In this document: piece by piece, positions 12,685 through 22,849 of the stretch | How the letters are laid out: each line of letters opens with the position of its first letter | Numbering within the stretch: position 1 is the first letter of the stretch | Assembly: GCF_020509005.1 (NCBI RefSeq) | Contig: NC_063017.1 | Location: 124,001-188,000, forward strand | Length of the DNA stretch: 64,000 nucleotides | Reading direction: 5' to 3' | From: Fulvia fulva | Taxonomy: Eukaryota; Ascomycota; Dothideomycetes; Mycosphaerellales; Mycosphaerellaceae | The notes under the pieces: generated by a model | What the model saw: only the letters and a program-made list of their open reading frames with translations | The model's database searches: none | What the model was told of the DNA's origin: nothing | Made by a program: the position numbers and the translations under genes

Positions 12685-12700
12685 CGTGTCACGCCTCTAT

Positions 12701-15393
12701 TAGGACCCTATTCGATGGTCAACTAATAGTACCTAGCTAGTAAAGGCTTCTTCCGGTAAAAGAGCGACACTATTAACAATTAGGCCATTCGGTAGTTTGT
12801 TCCGAACTATAGCCTAAGTAATAAGGGCTTCTAGCTAGAATTCAACTAGTATGTTTGAGTCCTTAAGCATAGCTCTGACTATGTTCTTAGAGGCTTGAAT
12901 TGACCTTTCTATAGGCCTATTCTAAAGTGAGTTATAGGCATCAGTTATGTCTATCTAAATGCTAAACTCCTTCTCCTACTGTTTTAGTAAGGCGAGAATC
13001 TCCCTTATACCGTTACTCCTTATTATAAAGAGAAAGCACCTTGAGCCTTTCTCTGTCTTTATCTTCTATTCCTATAGTGCTATAGGAGCGTCGCTCCTAG
13101 CCTTTAAAGGGATTACCTACTTCTTACGAGAGAAGTTGTCTATAATCTCAAGCTAGTACTTGTACCCTAGTCTTAAGACTACGCCCTAAAAAGGCCTACA
13201 GATGTCAATAGAGACAAGGGCTAGCCTTTCTCCTTTTCTCTCTATAGTAGGTCCCTTAAACTTCCTTATATTAGCAAGGGAGTATACCTTATAACTTAGG
13301 TGTTTAGAAGGAATAGGGATAGGATCTTTCTTATTAGTAACTCTATAAAGGTTTCTTAGTAGTCCCTTACTAAGGTGTACACATCTTCTATACTATAGCT
13401 CCTACTAATCTTCGGACTTAGTATTAGCTATAGCGGTACCGTTACGTTCTTAAGAGAGTATACTAGTATACTATAGCTTAAGAATTTCCGAGATCGAGTA
13501 GATAAACGGTACTCCTCCTCGAAGTTTAGTCTAGACAACGGGTTTACTAGACAAGGATTTTAGGGTGAAACTAGGTAGTTATATAGCAAACTATTAGCTG
13601 AACTAATCCTACGAAACAAGACTAACTCTAAGGCTAGGAACAAACAGGACATTTTCTAAGACAATTTGCTTTCTAGAAGGACCACCTATTACTACACTTC
13701 CTATATATATAGCTTGTAGATAGCCACCCCTAACCTTAATCCACTTCCTCTTTTAAAGAGGCCTTAGTGTCTCAAATAGTAAATCTTAGTCAGTTATATA
13801 TAATAAAGTATAAGAGTTAAGTAACTACTCGGACGAGGGGTACTTACCCTTAGCTTCTATAATAGAATAGGTAACCTCATCAATATTATTATCTTCTAAT
13901 AGTATCTTAGAGTCTAATACGTCTTCCTAGGTCGTATAGGCCCTTATAGGCTTACTAGAGGAGGCCTTTAGCTTACGGCTCTCCTTTATCTACTTTATAA
14001 GGTCCGTTATTACCTTAAGGACATTACGAAGGTTTAGTAATAATGACCTCCTACGAGGTAGTAACGGTTATCTCTTAGTAGGGTAGGTAATCCTAGCTAG
14101 TTTGCCCTTGTTCCTAATAGCCTACTAAGCTACAGAAAGGTGTAGGCACTTGCTTATAAAATGGTTACTACCGTAGAGATAGTACGTAAGCTTGCCCTAG
14201 AGACCCTTCTTAGCGAACATAGCTGTCCCTTAATAAATCATTGATTCTTGCTTCTCCCTAAGGATTATAAGAATGTCTTATAGTAAGAGATTTACCTAGG
14301 CATCAATTGTATCGCGAATTGAGCCAAATGAGTCTAGTAGAGCTACTAAGAGTTACTAGATCTTCCTGTCCTTAGTCTTGATATCTTAGAACTAAGGCGA
14401 GATTAAAACAGCCCTCCTTATAATTGAGCTAAGCTCCTACTAGGCGTCATCTATTGACTAGTCCTCTGTTATTATAAAATTAGTGTATTGCTAAAGCAAA
14501 CTTCTTCTAGTAGCGAGAAGTCTTCTCTTATATTTAGCTTCAGCCCACTCCTATAACTCCTTCGTATACTAGATCTCGTATATTATCTCTTAATTATCTA
14601 TCGACAGACAGATATACATCTTATATAGGGCCGTTACATTGTGCCGTCTATATAATGCCTTCCTTATCGCTTGATCTAAAGAAAGGGATGACTCCGATAA
14701 TATAGAGGGTGTCGCTATAGATAGGATTATAGCGGGAATGTCCGTAATAATGTCTTCGAGGACCTAGTCAACCTACTTTAATACTAGGTATATTCTTATT
14801 AGCTTGAACTATATTTCCTAGTTCTCTCTTATTAGAACAGGTGCTACTCTCTTTCTTATAAACCTAGTCTCGTTCTCTATTTTTATAAGTTAAGGGACAG
14901 GTTAGCTACCCTTAGGTAAAAGGATATATTCAATCGTACGCGATTAGATCGATAGGAGGTGAACCGAACGCAAGGTTAATAGTAGAGAGAATAGCTATCT
15001 ACTAGAAAGTAAGGAAAGTCGTTCGTAAGGATCGTGTTTCTAAGACACTATCTCGTATTAGTACTAAGACATTATAGCGTAACTCGGTTAGTAGAGGGGG
15101 TTTCTAAGACACTACGGCTCTCTTAGAATAAACAGTTAGTCGATACGAACGCGATGTCCGGAGAGCGACTCTTCTTAGTAAGCTCGCCTACTTGTCTAAG
15201 GTATTAGTATAGGCTCCCTAACTCGGAGTCTAATAGTGCCTTACTAGGCTCTTTTACGTCTTATATATACCTATAGCACGGCTATAGCTTCCTATATAAG
15301 GCGGGTGCGGCCTCTAGTCTACCTTCCTTTTGTTCTAAAGAGGAATAACTCTAATACGACTTTGTCGAGGGTAAAACACCGAGTTACTAACTC
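12701..15393 (-). mobile_element. Copia-type gag and integrase region (RIP relic)
   Basis: Reading the minus strand through stops gives a gag region near 14,600-14,100, including a degraded zinc knuckle (YYLYGSNHFISKC, about 14,190-14,150). A Ty1/copia-type integrase tail follows at 12,960-12,705 (NRPIERSIQASKN, RNKLPNG). The order gag then integrase, with integrase before the missing reverse transcriptase, is that of copia elements. The frame ends where the LINE begins. It has no coding capacity. Confidence 0.78.
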
Positions 15394-15405
15394 GGGCTTA
15401 TAACC
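15394..15405 (-). other. Primer-binding site for half initiator tRNA-Met
   Basis: The minus strand immediately inside the 5' LTR reads GGTTATAAGCCC. From known fungal initiator tRNA sequences, the complement of the anticodon region is GGTTATGAGCCC, so only one G-to-A (RIP-type) change separates them. Priming from a cleaved initiator tRNA at this position is typical of many Ty1/copia elements. This fixes the element's orientation. Confidence 0.75.
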
Positions 15406-15666
15406 TATTAAATAGGTACGAGTTACGTAGTAGTAGAAGACGGCGGATTATACGAAAGACAAAGAAGGACCTAATAGAATAGCGTATATCTATATATAGT
15501 ATCGTCGGTGTTAGTATAGGTTAAGGATATAGGTGTCTAGATATTTCCTAGCCCGGGGCTAGAAAATATTAGTCACGTGCTTGGTTACGTAATCAATGAT
15601 CACGTGACTAAGTACGGGTCTACTAGACCTGTATATTTCGCCCTACTAGCCTGTATATTCTCAATA
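15406..15666 (-). repeat. Copia-type 5' LTR
   Basis: Partner of 4,347-4,607, 261 bp, followed by the target duplication TATAA at 15,667-15,671. It is the 5' LTR because the primer-binding site abuts it on the inner side. It includes a CTAGATATTTCCTAGCCCGGGGCTAG stretch with a short palindrome around GCCCGGGGC. Confidence 0.88.
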
Positions 15667-15671
15667 TATAA

Positions 15672-16906
15672 CATAATTACAGACGAATCTCTTAATTATT
15701 TATACTATACGTAGCTAGCGGTAGTATCTACTAAATAACTCGAATGTCTTTTTACGGCCGGGATACCTAGCCGCGGGTATATCGTAGAAACGTTTCGTAA
15801 TTAGAGTACGAAGTTCTACTACGCTAGTAACTTCTAGGATAAATAAGCTATATCCTCCGTAGGCGTTCTTTATATAAATTATACTATCTTCTACTTTAGA
15901 CGTACGATTGTCGATCTTATATTTACGTAATAGGGGTACTTACTAGTTCTAGGATAGCTATTATATAGTAGCCTGAACGGTCTCTTTATTATATAGAGCC
16001 TTGACTTATAAAAGTAAATCCTACTATACTACCTACTACGCTACCTCCTACTTATATAGCTCGCTTAAATTAAGCTTAATATCGAGGCGAGCGGGCGGTA
16101 GGATGACCTAGCTCTAATACTATAGACATAGATCGCTTAGATCCGACGGTAGATCTTGTCGCGATCCGAGCGTGTATATAGGTAACATCCTATTATCAAA
16201 ACTTGAGGCTACGTACGCTAAGAATCAGGTGACTAATTAGTCACCTATAGCCTCTTCAAGAGCAATACTTGTCCATTCTAGATAGACACATACAATACAC
16301 AACCTGCTTTTGAAACACCCTATATAAGCCCGTACAATAACTTCCTATACTTCTAACGTAATAGATCTTATAATCGTCTAGTAAGACTATTAGGCTTTAT
16401 GCCCTATATACCTAGATAATAGGTAATTTTGAATACGAACTATACTAGGAACTATACCTAGCGTACCTACTGTCTATTAAGTTATTTCGTACTTATAAAG
16501 TATTCTAGGTTCTTATAATTGGAGTAGATAATGACGGGATTATTATCTATATCCTTCGTATTCTCGAAATTAGTATCTATATTATCGTCTAAGTTAACGG
16601 TAGGCTTAGGTCTCTATTCTTCGAAGGCGAGGACGATAGCTAATAGTTCCTTATCGTAAATCTCGTAGTTATACTCCTATAGTAACATCTTCTTAGACAT
16701 ATATACTACCGGTCTCTAGACGTCTCCGTGTTTCTATAAAATTACTACCGTAGTAACGAAATCTAAGGCATCTATTTCGACTATAGTTTCTAACCCTAGT
16801 ACGAAGTATACGAGTACCGTATCCGTTAAGAATATATCTTTGAATCCTTAGAAGGCTACTTCGTATTCTATTATCTAAACGAATAGTATCGGCTTACTAT
16901 TCTTAC
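15672..16906 (-). mobile_element. Gypsy element B, RNase H to integrase start (RIP relic)
   Basis: On the minus strand from about 16,900 to 16,369 a gypsy RNase H can be read (YEIYDKELLAIVLAFEE, about 16,670-16,620), followed by the usual connecting segment (LNRQQVRQ, then GIKPNSLTRR). It is interrupted by a solo LTR at 16,157-16,363 and continues to the copia target duplication at 15,671. The integrase core then resumes at 4,341 downward. Its own reverse transcriptase is missing: sequence beyond 16,908 is a Fot1-type element and then an opposite-strand gypsy. Confidence 0.75.
16157..16363. repeat. Solo LTR, 207 bp, with target duplication
   Basis: This 207-bp sequence begins TGTCGCGATC and ends CTAACGTAATA. 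It is flanked on both sides by GATCT (16,152-16,156 and 16,364-16,368), a perfect 5-bp target duplication, so a full LTR element inserted here and collapsed by LTR-LTR recombination. A second copy of the same length lies at 30,444-30,650. A CCTATATAAGCC TATA-like box occurs near its 3' part. It is less RIP-altered than the second copy. Confidence 0.88.
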
Positions 16907-16908
16907 TA

Positions 16909-18757
16909 ACGTACTTTACTACCGAGCGGGCTATACTACCGAGTAGGCTACTTTTACTAAGAACTATACTACTTCTACTTTGATTACGACGGTATCTTAA
17001 TACGACGACATCCTATAGAATCGTTACTAGGAGGACAATTCCTCTTTAGATTCTTCGCTATCTAGTAAGTCTACTTAATAGGTGCGTACGTTATACCCCG
17101 CCTCGCTATATCGCTTATAGCGTCGTAGCCTTAGTACTAGTCGAACACTATCTAGCGACTCTCTACTCACTTCCTACCTCCTAGTATCCTCTAGAGGTAT
17201 CAATTGCGACGCCTTTTCGAAGGTTAGAGACCCTCTAGACTAAATGTACTTACGCTTTCGTACTTTTAGCTATATAAGGGCCTCGTTAGACTTACGTAGC
17301 TTACTAATCTCGCTTCGTATAAGAGCTATCTAATACGCTATCTCTCTACTCCCTTTTATAAGCTAATATACCCCTTCCTATAACGAGTTTAGCGATAAAC
17401 CTGCCCGGGCACGCATTTTGTTCGTTACTAGTGTCGATTAAGAGTCGAATTCTTTTGTAGTTCGTAGTGTCTTTGACTCCTAAGGAGTAGAGTCCGGAGC
17501 TAGAGGGGTTAGCGTACGTAGCTTAATATTAAGCTTGTCTATCACTACCTATAGATTAAATAGAACCAAACTAGCGCCTCTAAAGCTCGATAGGATGTTC
17601 TCCTATCTAAATATAGCGTTATAGGCTGCCGGGAAGGCGCGTAGGAACTCTACTTTATCGATATAAGTAATACGCTAGCGTACTAAGCCCGAGAGCTAAG
17701 TACCGTATACCTTCTTTAAAGGCGAATAGTAACCTACATCTAATAGCTAGAGTAAGTACGAGGCGTACGATAGTATATATAGGGCTAAGATCTTGTATTC
17801 CTTATATAGATTCTAGAATGCCTTCGAGTTATAGCTCTCGTAGCTATTAATAATAAGTAGTCTCTATACCCTAGTCGTACGAGCTATAGTATAGTTCTAG
17901 AAATACTCTAGCTACCGTATACCGAACTCATTATTAGTCTAGCCGTTCTCTATCAGCCCGATTGTCTAGTCTAGACCCAAGTTGCCGTCTTAGTACTAGG
18001 TACTAATGTACTATTTGCCTATAAGGATGACGTAGGGTAGGAGCGCTATTCCGTCTATATAGATAGTCTTAATCACTATTACCTATTCTCTATTACCCTA
18101 TTAAACGACCTTCCTCTTTCTACTACGCCTTTCTAAACCCGTAACGACGCTCTAAGACGTAATGACACCTATTATAAACCCTATCTCGTCGAAGTTGTAG
18201 GTGTCCTAGTTAAGGATGCTATACTTCTCCTTTATATTACGTATAAGTAAGAACTACCTCTCGATAACGTCTAGATCTTCTATTAGGGCTTGCTAACGAT
18301 CGTATCTACGTGTTATACGAACCTTTAGCTTACGATACCGCCTAATGAACCTGTCTATCTAATTAAGACTAGCGGGCTTAAGACCCTTCTCTTATAGTAA
18401 TAAATCGGCTATTACTCGTATACTAGCCTTTAATAGCGGGAAACCTCTAAGATCTAGCTTAAGTATGTACTTAAGTATCACCCTCTCTTCTAGCTCTATA
18501 AGCTTCTTCGAATTAGGCTCGTAGTCACCCCGAGGAGGTCGTCTATTTAATCGATACCCTAGTATAGTTCTAGACGCGTCGTATACCTTTATAGTAAGTC
18601 GATTCGTAATCGTCGCGTCGCGTTTCGTAGCCTAGATAGCTAAGGTCAGTTTGGCCTCGTTTAAAGACAATATACGCTATAATAGTAGTTATATAGCTAT
18701 ATCTATAGAAGTAGTATAGTTCTTAGCAAAAGTAGCCCGCTCGGTAGTAAAGTACGT
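16909..18757 (-). mobile_element. Fot1/pogo-type DNA transposon, full length (copy 2), RIP relic
   Basis: The 1,849-bp element has inverted ends ACGTACTTTACTACCGAG...AAAGTACGT and is flanked by TA on both sides (16,907-16,908 and 18,758-18,759), the target of Tc1/mariner/pogo elements. The minus strand encodes a Fot1-like DDE transposase readable through stops. The central part (18,200-18,090) resembles the conserved NFDETGF...G segment, and 17,900-17,400 resembles the C-terminal catalytic and tail region (LQPLDVGCF-type context, then an FRGA-type motif). RIP stops make it inactive. It alone keeps the 733 bp (17,355-18,087) missing from copies 1 and 3. Confidence 0.87.
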
Positions 18758-18759
18758 TA

Positions 18760-19930
18760 CTATATTAGCTAACGACTATTAACGTTTTATAAACGGTAAG
18801 GATAAAGACTAGGATCCTATCCCTTTATTACTAGTAGAGTTTAGGGAAATAGCTAGGCTATTTAGCCGTAAGGAAGTAGATAAGGTCCTACTACGACGGC
18901 CTAGCGTAGACTATAAGATTAAGCTAAAGAATAGTTAGATACCGCTATTTCGAAGACTATACTCCTTCTCTATACAAGAGAACGAGGTGATTAAAGGAGT
19001 AGATCGACGACTAACTTAAGAAAGGCTTTATTTAGAGAAGCGTATTACTAGTAGTAGTACCTATTCTAATAGTTACAAAGCCGGGTAGAGGGCTACGAGT
19101 ATACGTAGACTATAGAGCTCTAAACGCGCTTACGACAAAGAGTCGCTACCCGATTCTACTATTTTAAGAGACCTTAGATCGTATTACTAGCGCGTAATAG
19201 TTCACTAAGCTAGATGTTATCGCTACGTTTAATCGTATCCGTATTATAGTAGGAGACGAGTAGAAAACGGCCTTTACTACTAGATATAGGTAGTTTAAGT
19301 ACGTAGTTATACCTTTTAGACTATATAATACACTAGGAACGTTTTAGTTATTTATAAACGATATACTGAGGGAGTTTCTAGATGACTTCGTGTTATATTA
19401 CCTTAATAACGCACTTGTCTTTAGTAAGATAAGAGAAGAGTATATCTAATATGTCCTAAAGGTTCTACGAAAGCTAGATACCGCCGGGCTCTAGTTAGAT
19501 ATTAATAAATACGAGTTCTTTAGACACGAGACTACTTATCTAGGTGTCATTATTATAAATAAGGGCATTAAGATAGACCTAGCTAAGATTAATTACGTTA
19601 AGAATTGGCCTATACCCGCAAATATTACCGATATCTTATCGTTTATAGGGTTAACTAACTTCTACCGTAGGTTTATTAAGGATTTTAGTAAGATCTACTT
19701 ACCTATAACGAAGCTTACGAGGAAGAATGTCCTATAGGACTAGTCTCTAGTATATTAATAGGCGTTCGAGGCATTAAAGTAAGCATTTATCGATACGCCT
19801 ACCTTAAAGTACTTCTACCTAGGGCGAGAGACTATTCTAGAAATAGATACCTTAGATTACGTAATAGTAGTAGTACTCTTATAACGTAACGAGTAAAGAG
19901 TATTATATCCTATTACTTATATATCTAAGA
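18760..19930 (+). mobile_element. Gypsy element A, reverse transcriptase (RIP relic)
   Basis: The plus strand, read through RIP-type stops, gives a Ty3/gypsy reverse transcriptase: [20 protein letters not shown] block near 19,080-19,120, a strand with the catalytic block altered to YYLNNALVFS near 19,395, and the thumb segment GLTNFYRRFIKDFSKI near 19,645-19,690. RNase H begins, then homology stops at the outer edge of the long inverted repeat near 19,931. This is the continuation of the protease region left of the Fot1-type insertion. Confidence 0.85.
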
Positions 19931-21007
19931 AGGTCGACGACAAGAATTACCTATACGTAGTATCGGCTACGAACCTCTTGTCTTACTACGAGAGAGCTAA
20001 GTATTCTTACGCTAGAGCGTCGTAGGCGCGACGGGCGCGTAACGTAGGCGAAGCCGCGGCGAATAGAGGACTACTAGCAAAACGGGTATAAAAACTATCC
20101 GACGAGCGTGTACTCGTGTCGGGGGCGAGTCCCTCTTCTTTTATAAGAAGGGCGCGGAACCGTAGCCTATACGCTCGATAGGACACCTCTAGTATAAGTA
20201 TAGAATTTTCACCTCCGGAGACCGTAAACCGAGCGGGCTAAGCGACAAACATTAGACGAGCGGACTATAGAACAATAACTAAGCGGACTATACGACGGCT
20301 AGGAGCGGACTACGAAACAATCTAGTGTTTACTAGCGGGCAATACGGTAGGTAGTTAGACACGCGACGAAGCCTATAAGGGCCTATTAAACACCCGGTAT
20401 AGGAACGAGGGTTTTGCCTAAGGCACTATCTATCCCGCTACATAACGTACCTAGTCTAATATAGTAGATTACGACGAGGAAAAGACGATAGCCTAAGTAA
20501 GGAAAAGACGGCTATTAGGACGGGGAAAAGACATATAATATAAGTAGATTAGTTCTATAATCGGGGAGGATCGAGGGTAGGGTAATAAGGAACTTTATAT
20601 TAGTTAGTAGGTAGAAACGTAAGGAGTACGCTACCCGGCGTAGTATATGCCCCGAGCAAACCTACGAGGTATAGACGGCCGCTTTCTAGAGAAAGGCTAC
20701 GGTAACGCGAAGGGCGTCAAAACCTAGGGCGTAGTATATACTAGTAGCGACGGCTAACACTGTCTATATAGCCCGAGAGGACGGATACGTATGTCGGTTA
20801 ATAGAGAGCACTAAAGGGCTTAGGCCTATAGAGGTAGATATTAGCTTAAGGAGCAAATAGGGAGGGAGGGCGTAGAGGGAAGCTTTTGCTCCGGGCTAAC
20901 CTCTCGAAACGAGGCTATACGGTAGTACTAGATAAGTAGGAAAGCGCGGTTAAGACTTATTACCTTATCTCGTAGCTAGCTTACTAAATACGATTCCTTT
21001 CTTACTA
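19931..21007 (+). repeat. Long inverted repeat, left arm
   Basis: About 1,077 bp that recur as the reverse complement at 24,583-25,657. The arms are highly similar, and many of the differences are C/T or G/A. No coding domain was recognised. The inner edge is sharp (ATACGATTCCTTTCTTACT at 20,989-21,007). The outer edge is fuzzy by some tens of bases. It may be the terminal inverted repeat of a large DNA transposon or one half of a palindromic duplication. Confidence 0.8.
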
Positions 21008-21756
21008 GGGACTACGGACCTCCTACTTAGGCAAGTCGGTACTATACCTAGTATAGAAGGTCATCGCTAGTATAGTCGTAAGGGCCCGCGAATTAGTACT
21101 AGCGTATAAGGGTATTCGACCCGGAAACGAGCCGAACTACCGGGTAAGGGACGAATAGCTAGTAATATAATAGGAAGGTAAGAAATCATTTATAGAGCAA
21201 CTATAGAAAGAGAGGTAGAACAACTAGGGTATAGGGTATAGTAGACGCCCTTAGCTAGCGGGACAACCTAAGGAATAGTTAGCTACGAAATCCGCGGTTA
21301 AGTACCCCCCGAAGCTTATCTACTACCGCCTTACGAGGGTATAGAGTAGTATAGTAACCTAACTACAAAGCAAACATATCGGCCTCTAGGGGTACCTATT
21401 ATAGAGGAAGGTTCTAGAATATACAAATACTAGCTACCCCTACGGCTAGTACTCCTAGAACGTATAGTACGTACTCCTCGTCTATCCGAGGTAGTCGCTA
21501 GGAAGGGGGCAGTAGATAGTAAAGGCGAGGAACCGGACGATTAGGGCACTTCTTAATAACGTTAAGGACCTACGGCATATTACGAACTAGATACTAGAGA
21601 AGGGCTAGCTAGAATAGTACCGCCTAGTAGGAGTAGTATAGGAAGAGAGGATACGGCGTAGCGCGACGAGACCGGCTAGGAGCGGGGGCTAATAGGGTAG
21701 TAATAGAGACTACACACGTTTAGAGGGAAAGCTAATCTAGATAAGGAGTAGTCGGG
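21008..21756. other. Unassigned RIP-mutated DNA inside the inverted repeat
   Basis: No open frame or known domain is seen. Composition is like the surrounding repeats. It lies between the left arm and a small inverted-repeat-bounded segment. Confidence 0.4.
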
Positions 21757-22712
21757 GGCGGGAAGGGGTTTCACCTATTTGGGTTTCCCTTTATATATAA
21801 TAATAGATATATATCTATATAGGCCGAATAGGGTCCTAGAATAGGGGAATAACAAATCTATCTATATATCTAAGAAGATAGATCCCTAGTAATATAACTA
21901 CGATATCTACAATAAGGAGCTCCTTAATATTATATAAGCTTTCGAGGAATAGCGACCGGAGCTAACTATTAACGAATACGATACCGACGATTATAAGAAT
22001 CTACTAGACCCGGAATCTAAGGACAACCCGACGCTTATATACCCCGATTATAAGAACCTTAGATAGTTTATAAGTACGAAGTAATTAAACCGTAGATAAG
22101 CTCGCTAGGCCGAGTTTCTCTCGTAGTTCTTCTTTAAGATCGTCTATAGGCTAGGAGTTTAAGATACTAAGCTAGATAGCTTAACCCGACGTTTATAGGA
22201 CTTACCGAAGCCTAGAGACCTAGATAATCTACGAAACTAATAGTAGTATTAGGTATTACTAGGCCTAGATTGTATCCTAGACCTATCGTCTACTAGAGTA
22301 TTATCGGTATATACTAATAACGTTATAACTCCGCTTACGACCGCTATTCGAGAACTCTATACGTAACTAGAGGCTAAGGAAGCCGTTTAGTAGCTAGAAC
22401 AAGATAAACTATATACCTTACTAATGAAGTACCGTATCGATAACGTTATATAGTCCTAGTCGGAGGTATAATATATATTAAGAATGTATATAGTAGTTAT
22501 AGCCTATTCGTTCCTCCGGAGTTAGAAGACAATCTAGATAAAGGTAAAATCCCGGTACGTACTCGTATCGTATAGGCTTTCTACGACTATATAGATAGAT
22601 AGATATTTCATTAAGCTGTTGTAGTGCCCTTTAGCCTATATAGCTATACTATCTTGTTTTTGTATATATAGAGGGGAAACCGTATTAGTGAAAACCCCTC
22701 CTCCTTCCCGCC
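21757..22712 (+). mobile_element. Segment with ~45-bp inverted ends enclosing a gypsy RNase H fragment
   Basis: The left end (21,757-21,799) starts GGCGGGAAGG then GGTTTCAC...GGGTTTCCC...TATATATA. The right end (22,664-22,712) is its imperfect reverse complement. Between them the plus strand encodes a gypsy RNase H and connecting segment (NYDIYNKELLNIIQAFEE-like near 21,895-21,950; LNRR and DSLTRRLQDLP-like near 22,085-22,210). It is either a small terminal-repeat element that captured a retroelement piece, or part of gypsy A isolated by flanking inserts. RIP stops are frequent. Confidence 0.5.
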
Positions 22713-22849
22713 TGTCTTTTCCTCCTCGTTATCGTCTTAAATTTCCCTTATTAGGGGTACGCTAGTGTCATAGGCCTACCCTAATAACTACCCTATCTAC
22801 AACCCCCCTCGCTTCCGCCTCTTATCTATCTACTCCTCCGTCTCGCTCG

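Larger units (their letters stand above)
8063..12700 (-). mobile_element. Tad-like LINE (non-LTR retrotransposon), not RIP-mutated
   Basis: Normal CA/TG content begins near 8,063 and ends near 12,700, with RIP-mutated DNA on both sides. On the minus strand it carries a gag-like ORF1 with CCHC knuckles, then an ORF2 with apurinic endonuclease, reverse transcriptase and a C-terminal Cys/His motif: the order of fungal Tad1-type elements. On the right it abuts copia integrase sequence within about 20 bp of the ORF1 start, so almost no 5' UTR is present. The left boundary is uncertain. A diverged, RIP-mutated relative lies at 22,850-24,583. Absence of RIP suggests insertion after RIP last acted, or that no second similar copy was present. 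Confidence 0.9.
4342..15671 (-). mobile_element. Copia-type LTR retrotransposon with LINE nested inside
   Basis: Two 261-bp direct repeats (4,347-4,607 and 15,406-15,666) are flanked by TATAA on both outer sides (4,342-4,346 and 15,667-15,671), a 5-bp target duplication. On the minus strand the LTR starts TATTGAGAATATACAGG, a RIP-altered form of a TGTTG-type start. A primer-binding site abuts the right LTR, which is therefore the 5' LTR. Gag, with a degraded zinc knuckle, and integrase frames of Ty1/copia type lie at 14.7-12.7 kb. No copia reverse transcriptase was recognised between 4,608 and 8,062, so the element is incomplete or rearranged there. It inserted into gypsy element B. Confidence 0.85.

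Noticed and set aside
12959..13156. 65-codon plus-strand frame
   Set aside because: It is antisense to the copia integrase relic.
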